Positions 1 to 8,396 of a DNA stretch of 64,000 nt are shown piece by piece. Every line of letters begins with the position of its first letter. Positions within the stretch are counted from its first letter, which is position 1. The notes beneath the pieces are model-generated. The model saw only the letters and a list, made by a program, of their open reading frames with translations, was not told where the DNA came from and ran no database searches. The translations under genes were made by a program, and so were the position numbers. Source of the stretch: an uncultured Verrucomicrobiota bacterium (GTDB lineage Bacteria > Verrucomicrobiota > Kiritimatiellia > CAJWTS01); NCBI GenBank assembly GCA_913047795.1, contig CAJWTS010000013.1, forward strand, positions 1 to 64,000, written 5' to 3'.

Positions 1-2
1 AA

Positions 3-3000
3 CCCCTGGTCGAGGCCGACAACGAGATGATCGCCGACGTCGAGGCAATCCCAGCGGTCAACGCGGACGGCACCCTTTCCGACGGCACCCCTTCGGACGA
101 CGAAACGGTCCACGACGCCGCTGAGGAGGCCGCCATGACGGACTTCGAGGCACTCGCTGCCGCGTTCGAGCGCGCTGAACAGGACGCGAACGAACAGATG
201 CAGGCTGCGCAAGCCCGCGCCAAGGCAGCCCAGACTGACGCGATGGCGGCCCAGCAGGAAGCGGCCAAGATCATGCAAGGGCGTATGGGGATGCAACCAG
301 TCGCTCAGCCACAGGCCCAGGCGCTGAACAAGCAACGCCAGGCAGAAGGCGCGCAAAAAACCGCGCAACAGCGACTCGCCCAGACGGCTACTCCGCAGCA
401 GGCCGCGGAAAAAGCGCTCGAAGCCGCCGGACGTGAACAGGCTGAGGCCGAGCACGCGCAGATGGCGGCGAACGAAGCCTGGCGTAATTCGCACCAGGCC
501 GACGAAGATGTTGCGGTCGCAAAAGACGCCGTTGACGCGTTCCAGGAACAACTGGCCGAGTTGCGCAAGCTGGAAGCCCCCGAAGGTGTTGACGACCTTA
601 CAAAGGAACTCCAGGCGGCGCAAAAGGAGCTGCAGCAGGAGACAACCGAAGCCGGCTTGACCCGTCAGAAGGCGACCCAGGCGCAGGCCAGGGCAGGGCA
701 GGAACAGGTCCAGGCCGATCAACGGCGTCAAGCCGCAGAACAGGCATCGGTTACGGCACAGCGTGCCATGCAGGCCGCCACGAACCAGGCGACGCAGGCC
801 ATGACGGCACAGGCACTGGCGATGGAGGAACAGCTGAAAGTGGCGGCGCAGGCGAACCCTGAGATTGCCGCGGAGGGTGGAGACGCCCCCCAGGACGAGA
901 TTGCCGCGGACCCGGAGGGTGCGCCCGATCCAATCTCAGGGTCGGCCCCCGGCGACGTCGCCGCAGGCGAGCCGGCGGAGGCCGAAACGACCGCGCTACC
1001 CGACTATGTCGAGGCGGCAATGCAGGAGGCGCAACAGCAACAGCAGGAAGCGCTCAACGCGCAACAGGATATGATTGAACACGCCGGCACCGGCGCCGAA
1101 CTTGCCCGCGCGCGTCAGCAGGGCGCCCTGCGCGAGATGGCCATCGAAGCCGCCGCGAATCGCGCACAGGCGCTGGCCAACACACCGGGGCCCATGACAC
1201 CGGCCCAGATGGCGCCACTCGAAAAGGCCGTCGCGGCGCTGCCTCCGAATCCGATGCTGGATGCCGAACGCTTCCCGGACGTTCATGCGGAAGAGTTCAC
1301 CACCGGCGACCAAGCGGACGAGTTCACCTCCGACAACGATGCCGATCCGGCGGCGGAAACGACGAGCATGGACGCCGAAGCGGTTCCCGAGGTCGCGGCA
1401 CAGGAGTCGGGCGCAACCGGAGCGCCGGGCACGGTCGCGAGCGCGCCGCCCGTCTCATCGAACGCACCGCTCTACGAAGCGTGGGCCGCCGCGGATCCCT
1501 GGAACTATGCGCAGGAAACGGCGGCCCAGTTGCGCAAAGCGGAGCAGGAGGCGAGTCGTGCACTGGCCGCGATCGACAACGCAGCGGCGCCAAATCTACA
1601 GCCGCTCGAGCAGGCGATGGAACAGGGCGCACAGATGATCGCCGCGCTCGACCAACAGGCGCCTGTCAGCCAGCGCCTCGCAGAAGCTATGGACGCGCTG
1701 CCGGAATCGGGCGAACCGTCAGATCCAAAGAAAATGGCAGCGGAGCTTGCCGAAGTGCGGGAAACGCTCGACGAGGAAGCGGGCGCCATGGAAGAGCAGG
1801 CCGCCCGTATGGGTCAGGACCGCGAAGTGCTTGAGGGCGTCGAGTCCCTTGGCGAATCGATGGAGCAACTGGCCGATCAATTCGAGACGAAACTGACAAC
1901 CGAACCGGAGATAAAAGAGGCCATCGCGGAGTTAGACGAAAGCGAAATGCCCTGGCCAATTTCAGAGCAGATCGCGGACTTGAAAGACGGCTTCGATATC
2001 GCGGCACCGGCCGAGCAAGCCGAACGACTCGAAGAGATGTCCGAGGCGGTCGAGGTGCTCGAGCCCGAAATTGCAGCCGAACTCGCCGAGCAGGCTGCGA
2101 CGTTACGCGAGAACGAACCCCTCATGAAAGCATCGGAGCAGTGGTCGCAAGCCATCGACAGCGCGGTAGAAGAGGCCGAAGCGATGGCCGCGGCGCTCGA
2201 GGAGCGCGTTGACCCCGAAGCACATGCGTTGCGTCGTGACCTGTCAGAAGTGGCGGCGCAAATTGAGGCGGGCGATGTCGGCCGCGCGCAGACGGCACTG
2301 GAGAAGGTCGAGGCCCAGCTTGCAAAAGATGTCGCAGAACACGCGGCACCTGTTCCGGCCGAAGTGTCTGATTCAAAGGTCCCCGAACTGGTCAACGAAA
2401 TGGTTGCTGCAACGGACGCCGTTGAAGAGCAGCGCGCCGCAATCGAAGAGGCTGAGAAACAGCTACGGGCCGCCGCGAGCGAACAGGTCGAACTCGCGCA
2501 ACGCGCCGAGGCCCTGCGCGCGGAGGCCGCCGAATTAAAAGAGGAAACGACGCTGCCGGTCCTGCTCGAGACCCCGAGCGAGGAGATGCATGCCGCGATT
2601 GATGCCGTCGAATCCGGCGCACTCGGCGCAGCGGTTCGTTCGGCCGAAGCGGCCGCAGAATCTGTCGAGACGCTCGGCGAACAGATCGAATCCGAAACCA
2701 GTGAAAGCCTTGTCGATCAAATCAAGGCATGGGAAGCCTTTCATGACCAGGAGGCTGAGAAAGCCGGCGAAGACTGGGGCGAGGACAGCCTGATGGAAGT
2801 GGCGAAGGTCGCGGGCCCGGAAACGGCGACACCTGGCGGTGCACCCGGCCCCGAGGCAAATAGTCCGTCCGGAAAGGTGGCGCCCGGTGAGAGCGAACCG
2901 ACGACGGCCGCGCAACCAGCGGACCCGGAAGTGGCGAAGGCCGCGGGCCCGGAAACGGCGACACCTGGCGGTGCACCCGGCCCCGAGGAAAACAGTCCGT

Positions 3001-6000
3001 CCGAGAAGGGGGCGCCCGGTAAGAGCGAACCGACGGCGGCCGCGCAACCAGCGGAGCCCGGCGGGCAACCAGAGGCCGCTTCTCAATCGGGCACGCCGGA
3101 CGCCGAGAAAAGCCCGGTGGGTACGCCGGCAAAGGCCGGCAGCGAGCAGGCGAAGCCGACAGCGGCCGAAACCACGGCAGGAACGCCCGCCTCACCCGAG
3201 GGTCAGGCCCCGGTCAGCACACCACAATCCGGCCAGAACGGCGGGACGCCGGAAGGGTCCCCCGCCTCGGGCGACAAGCCGGCCAATAATGCACCCGTGC
3301 CGCAACTTCAGCCCGAGCCCATCGATTTTGCGGCAGAAGCGGCGGCGCTGGAGAAATTCATGGCCGATCAGGCAGATATGCGGGACGAGGTGCGCTCACT
3401 GCTGACCAACAAATTGGCGACCACGGAACAGATGATGGAGCGGCACGCAGAGCGTCTGGGCGAGGAGCAGCGCGAATTGGCCGAACGCGCACAGATTCTT
3501 GCCGCGGAGTTCGAGGAACTCGCTCCGGAAGCTGCGGTCCTCATGCCGTCGCTGGAGAATGTGCTGGAAGAGCTCACCCGCGATCCGCAAAAGGCCGCCG
3601 GACGTGCCGAGGAAGCAGGCGAACAATTGGAGAATCTCGCCAGCGCACTCGACGACATGCTTGCTGCAACCACACAACCCGAAATCTCCGCGGCTCTGCT
3701 GCCCGTCGCACCTCCGGTTCAACCTCCACAAGAGGCGCAGACCCCGCCGGGACAGACCCCAGGCCAGGAGACGCCTCAGGGACAGACCCCGCCGGGATCC
3801 GACGCTCAGAAAGCTGGCGAAACCCAAGCATCTTCACCGCAACAGGGACAGACCCCGCCGCAACAGGGTCAGACCCCAGATCAGAAGTCGCCACAGGGCG
3901 ATCGAGGTCCGCCCCGTTCTGAATCCGCGAAAGCGCGCACCAATCCTGAACGGGGCCGGTCTCCAAAAGTAAAGCCGCCTCAGGGACGGAAACTCGACGT
4001 CCCAAATCCGCTGGAAATGGTGGATCGGTTGAGCATGGACGAGGCTCCGCTCGTTCCAGAATCGTGGGAAGCAAAGCCCCCCGATACGAAGAACCCGGCA
4101 CCATTGGATCAAACGCCGCAACAGGTTGCGGACCCGCGACTCGCACAAGCGACACCGCCCGCGACAGCGCAAGACGAATCGGCCGGAAACAGACCGACAT
4201 CGCCTAACAACCCGCAGAATCAGATCAATAAGCCTTCCGATCCCGTAGCCGACGGCCAAGGTCTGTCCCCGGAGAGCCAGAGCCCATCCCCGGAAGGCCC
4301 GTCCCAAGAAGGCCCGCAACTCGCGCAGGCGCAGGCGCCCGAAACATCCCAGGCCGAGTCGGCCGGAAACAAACCATCATCTCCCAAGAACCCCCTAAAT
4401 CAGATCAATAAGCCTTCCGATGCGGCGACTGACGGCCAGGGCCTGTCCCCAAGCGAGCCAAGCGAGCGCGGCGGGGCAGAGAAGGCGACGGGTTCGCAGG
4501 AAATGGCACAAGCCTCCTCCGAAGGGACTCCGTCGGGCAAATCACCCGCAAGCCAGCCCGGCGAGGGCAAGAGCGAGTCGGGCGCAAAACCCGGAAGCGG
4601 CGAATCAGGCAAGAAATCCGGGCAGTCATCGGAATCCGGCAGTCAATCCTCCGGCGAGTCATCCTCCGAACAGCCCGCAGAATCTGGACCCGACAGCGAA
4701 TCGGATAGTGGTACGCCTGCGGAATCGGGCCGCGAAGGATCAGCAGAGTCGCCGTCCCGGATGGCGGGCGATACATCGCCGAGTTCACCAAAGAACCCCC
4801 TGAACCAGATCAACCGGCCGAGCGATCCGGCAGAAGACGGCCAGGGGCTGGGTCTCGAATCCCCGTCCGACTCAGCGCAAGGCGACCAGATGGCGTCTTC
4901 AAGCCCACAGAACCCGTCACAACCCGCGGGTTCCGAACAGTCAGGACAGTCGCCAGGCAAACCGTCCGGCGAGGGCAAACCGTCCGGCGAGGGCAAACCG
5001 TCCGGCCAGGGCAAACCATCCGGCCAAGGCGAGCCATCCGGACAGGGCGAGCCATCCGGACAGGGCGAGCCATCCGGACAGGGTGAGCCATCCGGACAGG
5101 GCAAGCCATCCGGGAAGGGCAAACCATCCGGCCAGGGCCAACCCTCGCAAACAGCTTCCAGTGGTCAGCCCACGCAGCCGGGCCAACAGGGCGCCCCGTC
5201 CGGCCAGGGTCAGGCAGCGGGCAAACAGGCGCAAGGCCAGGCAACGGGGCCACAGGGCGCGCCGCAACAAGCCGGGGCGGCCAACAGCGCCGATGGCCAA
5301 CAGCCGAATCAACCTCCGTCGATGTCTCCCGCCGAGGCCGCCCGTGTAGGCGAGTTTGCACGTGAAACCGCGATGCTGGCGACGCGCCAGAAGCAGATCG
5401 CGGAAGAATTGGATGCGCTGGCCGCCGGGGATGCCGAGAGGCTCGTGACTCGCCAACGCGAACATCTCGCCGAGCGCGCGGGTGATCTCGCCCACGAGGC
5501 AGCGACCTTGATGGATTCCGCGGCTGACCTGATTCCGAACCGCCCGGCGGCGCGCCAGGCGGCGCAGACCGCGGCGAACAAGCTGCAGCAGGCGCAGGAT
5601 GCTGTTGCACCGGCCCCTTCCGCCGACGGGACGACACCCGCTCCACAAAACGCGCAGCCACAACTCGACGCCGCCGCGAATTCATTGGAGCAACTCGCCA
5701 ACCAGATGCAACCCCCGGGGCCCACCGGACCCGATCGTGCAACTCCCTGGACGGATGCCTACGCAGCAGCGAATCTCGCAGACGATGGCGGCAACGTTTC
5801 GCTGGCGAACCAGGCGGCGAATCAGGCGGCGAACAGTCTGGCGCAGGCCGCGCAGCAGGCCGCGCAGCAGGCCAAAAGCATGAACGTGAATGCCGGTGTC
5901 GGCGGGAGCGGGAGCGGGGGCGGGGGCTTCGGTACCTCGCCAGATATTGAGGAAGAGGAGTTGAGGAAGATCGGAATCGCACGCGCGGATTGGCTGCGAC

Positions 6001-6140
6001 TGCCCGGTGAATTGCGCGACGAAATTCTCCAGGCCGCGGCCGACGAGGGCCCGGAGGAGTACCGTCCTCTGATTCGAAGATACTTCCGCGATGTCGCAAT
6101 GAAAGGACGCCGCACGCCGCGGCGGAGCAAAAGACCATGA
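3..6140 (+). CDS. Giant Ala/Glu/Gln-rich coiled-coil and low-complexity protein (5' end outside window)
   Basis: The frame is open to the left edge, so the gene starts upstream; the first in-window ATG (27) is probably internal. The visible 2,000+ residues fall into parts. The first ~950 and residues ~1,100-1,230 are Ala/Glu/Gln heptad-like helix, probably coiled coil. In between and after lie Pro/Gly/Ser/Gln-rich linkers with tandem repeats (2799-3062, 4200-4853, 4956-5135). A second helical block follows near 5330-5700. The last ~60 residues look globular, with a conserved-looking LPGELRDEILQAA...EYRPLIRRYF pattern seen, from memory, at the end of large PVC-group proteins encoded beside squalene-cyclase-like genes. 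No enzymatic motif and no membrane segment is visible in the part present; membrane segments could lie in the missing N-terminus. Its stop overlaps the next start (ATGA), which indicates translational coupling. Function unknown; a scaffold or envelope-spanning role is only a guess. Confidence 0.8.
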   Translation, partial: PLVEADNEMIADVEAIPAVNADGTLSDGTPSDDETVHDAAEEAAMTDFEALAAAFERAEQDANEQMQAAQARAKAAQTDAMAAQQEAAKIMQGRMGMQPVAQPQAQALNKQRQAEGAQKTAQQRLAQTATPQQAAEKALEAAGREQAEAEHAQMAANEAWRNSHQADEDVAVAKDAVDAFQEQLAELRKLEAPEGVDDLTKELQAAQKELQQETTEAGLTRQKATQAQARAGQEQVQADQRRQAAEQASVTAQRAMQAATNQATQAMTAQALAMEEQLKVAAQANPEIAAEGGDAPQDEIAADPEGAPDPISGSAPGDVAAGEPAEAETTALPDYVEAAMQEAQQQQQEALNAQQDMIEHAGTGAELARARQQGALREMAIEAAANRAQALANTPGPMTPAQMAPLEKAVAALPPNPMLDAERFPDVHAEEFTTGDQADEFTSDNDADPAAETTSMDAEAVPEVAAQESGATGAPGTVASAPPVSSNAPLYEAWAAADPWNYAQETAAQLRKAEQEASRALAAIDNAAAPNLQPLEQAMEQGAQMIAALDQQAPVSQRLAEAMDALPESGEPSDPKKMAAELAEVRETLDEEAGAMEEQAARMGQDREVLEGVESLGESMEQLADQFETKLTTEPEIKEAIAELDESEMPWPISEQIADLKDGFDIAAPAEQAERLEEMSEAVEVLEPEIAAELAEQAATLRENEPLMKASEQWSQAIDSAVEEAEAMAAALEERVDPEAHALRRDLSEVAAQIEAGDVGRAQTALEKVEAQLAKDVAEHAAPVPAEVSDSKVPELVNEMVAATDAVEEQRAAIEEAEKQLRAAASEQVELAQRAEALRAEAAELKEETTLPVLLETPSEEMHAAIDAVESGALGAAVRSAEAAAESVETLGEQIESETSESLVDQIKAWEAFHDQEAEKAGEDWGEDSLMEVAKVAGPETATPGGAPGPEANSPSGKVAPGESEPTTAAQPADPEVAKAAGPETATPGGAPGPEENSPSEKGAPGKSEPTAAAQPAEPGGQPEAASQSGTPDAEKSPVGTPAKAGSEQAKPTAAETTAGTPASPEGQAPVSTPQSGQNGGTPEGSPASGDKPANNAPVPQLQPEPIDFAAEAAALEKFMADQADMRDEVRSLLTNKLATTEQMMERHAERLGEEQRELAERAQILAAEFEELAPEAAVLMPSLENVLEELTRDPQKAAGRAEEAGEQLENLASALDDMLAATTQPEISAALLPVAPPVQPPQEAQTPPGQTPGQETPQGQTPPGSDAQKAGETQASSPQQGQTPPQQGQTPDQKSPQGDRGPPRSESAKARTNPERGRSPKVKPPQGRKLDVPNPLEMVDRLSMDEAPLVPESWEAKPPDTKNPAPLDQTPQQVADPRLAQATPPATAQDESAGNRPTSPNNPQNQINKPSDPVADGQGLSPESQSPSPEGPSQEGPQLAQAQAPETSQAESAGNKPSSPKNPLNQINKPSDAATDGQGLSPSEPSERGGAEKATGSQEMAQASSEGTPSGKSPASQPGEGKSESGAKPGSGESGKKSGQSSESGSQSSGESSSEQPAESGPDSESDSGTPAESGREGSAESPSRMAGDTSPSSPKNPLNQINRPSDPAEDGQGLGLESPSDSAQGDQMASSSPQNPSQPAGSEQSGQSPGKPSGEGKPSGEGKPSGQGKPSGQGEPSGQGEPSGQGEPSGQGEPSGQGKPSGKGKPSGQGQPSQTASSGQPTQPGQQGAPSGQGQAAGKQAQGQATGPQGAPQQAGAANSADGQQPNQPPSMSPAEAARVGEFARETAMLATRQKQIAEELDALAAGDAERLVTRQREHLAERAGDLAHEAATLMDSAADLIPNRPAARQAAQTAANKLQQAQDAVAPAPSADGTTPAPQNAQPQLDAAANSLEQLANQMQPPGPTGPDRATPWTDAYAAANLADDGGNVSLANQAANQAANSLAQAAQQAAQQAKSMNVNAGVGGSGSGGGGFGTSPDIEEEELRKIGIARADWLRLPGELRDEILQAAADEGPEEYRPLIRRYFRDVAMKGRRTPRRSKRP
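2799..3062 (+). repeat. Two tandem 132-bp in-frame repeats
   Basis: Two adjacent 44-codon units (2799-2930 and 2931-3062) inside the giant gene are nearly identical. Each encodes a VAK-AGPETATPGG-type stretch followed by a Ser/Pro/Glu linker and an AAQPA end. The differences are point changes, so this looks like a recent in-frame duplication. Confidence 0.85.
4200..4853 (+). repeat. Three dispersed copies of a 23-residue linear motif
   Basis: Copies begin at 4200, 4380 and 4785 in the giant gene. The shared pattern is SP-NP-NQIN-PSD followed by DGQGL. The first two copies are preceded by an ESAGN-P-type lead-in. The spacing is unequal (180 and 405 bp), and the surrounding Ser/Gly/Pro sequence is poorly conserved while the motif is kept. 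That points to selection on the motif rather than simple slippage. Confidence 0.8.
4956..5135 (+). repeat. Ten tandem 18-bp units encoding G(K/E)PSG(E/Q/K)
   Basis: Ten in-frame hexapeptide units run from 4956 to 5135. Variation is confined to the charged or amide positions (K/E and E/Q/K). The array is a flexible, hydrophilic linker, and copy number at such arrays is usually unstable. Confidence 0.9.
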
Positions 6141-7153
6141 AGCAACCTGGTTTCATTATTAGATGGTCCGTGCTGGCGGCCATGTTCACGCAGCTAGCCC
6201 TCGGCGATGAGATGGCGGAAGTCGATCTGCGTTACGGCAGCGCCCTGGACGAGGCCACCGAGCGGGGCCTCGCATACCTGGTCGGCGTGCAGAAGAAGAA
6301 CGGCTCCTTCGGCTCGAGTCACCCAGCCACCGTGGCATCGCTCTGCGTAATGGCGTTCATGGCCAAGGGACACAGTCCCGGGCTGGGGCCCTACGGCGAG
6401 CAGATTCTCAAGGGAATCGACTACGTACTTGAGTCCCAACTCAAAAACGGAATGGTGGCGCCGGACGGGAACATGTACGGACACAATATCGCCACACTCA
6501 TGCTTTCGCAGCTATCGGGAATGGTCGATCCGGAGCGTCAGAAACGGGTCGACGACGTACTGAGCAAGGCACTCAAGCTGACCCTTACCGCCCAACAGGT
6601 CAAGAAGTCCGCCGCTAACCAGGGCGGCTGGCGTTACGCGCCGACAAGCACGGACAGCGATTTCTCTCTCTCCGGATGGGCTTTCATGGCCCTGCGGTCG
6701 GCACGCAACGCGGGTGCGGGCGTGCCAAAGGAAGCGATTGATGAGGGCGTAAAATTCATCATGAACTGCAATAGCTCCGGCGGGTTTGGCTACACCCCGG
6801 GGAGCGGTCCGGGTCTCGCACGCACCGGCATCGGTCTCTTGTGTCTCGAATTGGTGGGGCAACATCGCACCGAGGTCACGCTTGCCGCCGGCGACTACAT
6901 TAAGAGGCATGGCGCGAACTATGGCGGCTCTTCTCTCTACTACACCCTTTATTATTGTTCGCAGGGTATGTTTCAACTTGGCGACAAATACTGGGAAGAC
7001 TACGCCGGGCCGCTCTACGACTTTATTCTGAGGCGCCAGACCGGGAACGGCTCGTTTCAACGCGGAAGCGTCGCGGATGTGTCCTACGCCACGGCACTGG
7101 CGATTCTTGCACTCAGCCCCTCCTACCGGCAACTCCCGATCTACCAGCGATAG
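6137..7153 (+). CDS. Exported prenyltransferase/squalene-cyclase-like alpha/alpha-barrel repeat protein
   Basis: This 338-residue protein has an N-terminal signal peptide (hydrophobic IIRWSVLAAMFTQLALG, cleavage near residue 23). Repeated helix-pair units follow, of the type found in prenyltransferase and squalene oxidase families: GLAYLVGVQKKNGSFG near 50, GGWRYAPTSTDSDFSLSGWA near 170, and GSFQRGSVADVSYATALAIL at the end. It is about half the length of a full squalene-hopene cyclase, and I do not see the catalytic DXDD motif, so cyclase activity is unlikely. Family members of this size occur widely in planctomycetes and Verrucomicrobia without known function. The start overlaps the preceding stop (ATGA), so the two products are probably made together in a fixed ratio and may interact outside the cytoplasmic membrane. 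The fold assignment is fairly safe; the role is unknown. Confidence 0.8.
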   Translation: MKQPGFIIRWSVLAAMFTQLALGDEMAEVDLRYGSALDEATERGLAYLVGVQKKNGSFGSSHPATVASLCVMAFMAKGHSPGLGPYGEQILKGIDYVLESQLKNGMVAPDGNMYGHNIATLMLSQLSGMVDPERQKRVDDVLSKALKLTLTAQQVKKSAANQGGWRYAPTSTDSDFSLSGWAFMALRSARNAGAGVPKEAIDEGVKFIMNCNSSGGFGYTPGSGPGLARTGIGLLCLELVGQHRTEVTLAAGDYIKRHGANYGGSSLYYTLYYCSQGMFQLGDKYWEDYAGPLYDFILRRQTGNGSFQRGSVADVSYATALAILALSPSYRQLPIYQR

Positions 7154-7274
7154 CAGCATCTGCGGGCTGCTTGCGGATTCTAACCCTTGCCCGAGGCCCG
7201 GCCGACAGGTAGATTGGTTGCTGGATCCGTAACGTCGTTAAACACGGCCTCCGACATCATCCGATGGATACCCT

Positions 7275-7670
7275 ATGAGTGACGCGCAAGAACCCGACGC
7301 CGACGCCTCGAAAGGTTCTGCAGTGCTTCGCGTCGCCGACTTTGGCGAAAAAGCACAGACATTCCTCTTCGGCTGCGCCCTTTGGCTCGGTTCGGCAGAT
7401 AAATCGTTGAGCGTCGGAGAACAGCGCTGGTTGCGCGCGGAGTTTGGCAATGCCTATGCGAGTCTACTGCACGCAAGCCTGAAATTTCAGGGCAAGGCGT
7501 TGCCGCCCTACGTGAACAAGTGTTTCGCGGCTCTGGACGACAGCGAACGCGAGGCCCTTCTCCCGAAACTCACGCCCTGGCTGCAGGCCCTTGCGCTATC
7601 CGACGGCGTCTTCGCCGACGAAGAGCGCAACGTACTGGACCAGATCTTGAAGCAGCTTCAAGCGCCGTAG
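7275..7670 (+). CDS. TerB/DjlA-N-like helical protein
   Basis: This 131-residue soluble all-helical protein has no signal peptide. The pattern fits the TerB (tellurite-resistance/DjlA N-terminal) fold: a central region resembling LSVGEQRWLRAEFG and a C-terminal LALSDGVFADEERNVLDQIL segment. The latter is the typical 'ALADG-ls-eE---l--i' TerB signature. It stands alone, without the terC/terD genes of a tellurite cluster, so a resistance role should not be assumed. Stand-alone TerB-like domains are common and mostly uncharacterised. The start at 7275 follows a 120-bp gap after the previous gene. Confidence 0.65.
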   Translation: MSDAQEPDADASKGSAVLRVADFGEKAQTFLFGCALWLGSADKSLSVGEQRWLRAEFGNAYASLLHASLKFQGKALPPYVNKCFAALDDSEREALLPKLTPWLQALALSDGVFADEERNVLDQILKQLQAP

Positions 7671-7700
7671 TCCCTCAGGCCCCGAGCATGCGCTCGGCTC

Positions 7701-7960
7701 CGCAGGAGAACCAGACGCCTGATCATCGCCGCCCTTGTGGGCACGGCCTTCGCCGACGCGGCCACATGGTCATGGATCGTGGTCTATGACAATTACCATA
7801 ACGTCGTTCCGAAAGAACTTTACCGCTCAGGCCAGGTCAGTGCCGCCGAGAAGGATGCGTGTCGTCGCTCCGACGATTCGATCGTGCGTTTGAGGCGTAC
7901 CTGCACCTCAAGGCGCACACATCTACCGAAGGGACGCCCACGCCGGGCCAGACCGGACGA
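7701..7960 (+). pseudogene. Remnant of a tyrosine/dual-specificity phosphatase-like membrane protein
   Basis: Reading from about 7701, the frame shows a basic N-terminus, a hydrophobic segment (LIIAALVGTAFADAA) and then YDNYHNVVPKELYRSGQ. This closely resembles the conserved start of the dual-specificity phosphatase family (NFH-V-P-LYRSGQ). After about 7840 the similarity stops. A different frame then reads FDRAFEAYLHLKAH, which could be the tail of the same gene. The catalytic HCXXGXXR loop is absent. I see no good start codon or ribosome site. The likeliest reading is a decayed gene that has lost its catalytic middle through deletion plus a frameshift. Confidence 0.5.
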
Positions 7961-8072
7961 ACGACGCACCATAGCCCGCCATATGGTGGCGCAGGTGATT
8001 GCGAATAACGAAAAGGCCATGTATCATGGCGCCTTTGATAGACTTATAGCCAAATACATCAGGAGACCCTGT

Positions 8073-8336
8073 ATGATCTTTCATGTCACTTACGAGTACG
8101 GGCCCGAGGATCGCGACGACGCACAAGCGCGATTCAAAGCAACCGGGGCCCTGCCGCCAGACGGCGTCAGGATGCTTGGACGATGGCACAGCGCCGAAGG
8201 TCATGCCGGATACACGGTTGCCGAAGCCGACAGCGCCACCGCAATCGCGAAATGGATCCAGCAGTGGAGCGACCTGCTTTCGTTCGAAATCGTGCCCGTT
8301 CTTTCGGACGAAGAGATGGACGAAGTTATCGGATGA
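8073..8336 (+). CDS. DUF3303-like small protein
   Basis: This 87-residue protein starts MIFHVTYEYGPEDRD and ends in EIVPVLSDEEM. It matches from memory the DUF3303 pattern of a ferredoxin-like alpha/beta stress-type fold, with a central LGRWHSAEG and AT-like 'WSDLLSFEIVPVL'. The start at 8073 is chosen because AGGAGA lies six bases upstream (8061-8066) and family similarity begins there. The frame is open further upstream, but that stretch belongs to the decayed phosphatase region. No signal peptide is present. Function is unknown. Confidence 0.75.
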   Translation: MIFHVTYEYGPEDRDDAQARFKATGALPPDGVRMLGRWHSAEGHAGYTVAEADSATAIAKWIQQWSDLLSFEIVPVLSDEEMDEVIG

Positions 8337-8396
8337 GCCTTTCTGTTTTTACTCGTCGCCCTGGTACACTTGAAACCGCAATCTGATGGATAAGTA

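Noticed and set aside
4956..5135. Regular spacing that could suggest a CRISPR array
   Set aside because: The 18-bp units are contiguous, in frame and protein-coding; there are no spacers.
4810..6189. Long antisense frame opposite the giant gene (about 459 codons)
   Set aside because: Arg/Pro-rich composition is the reverse-strand shadow of a Gly/Pro/Gln-rich gene, with no ribosome site or family resemblance.
7275..7670. Tellurite-resistance gene by TerB similarity
   Set aside because: TerB-like folds occur widely outside tellurite clusters, and no terC/terD/terE is nearby.
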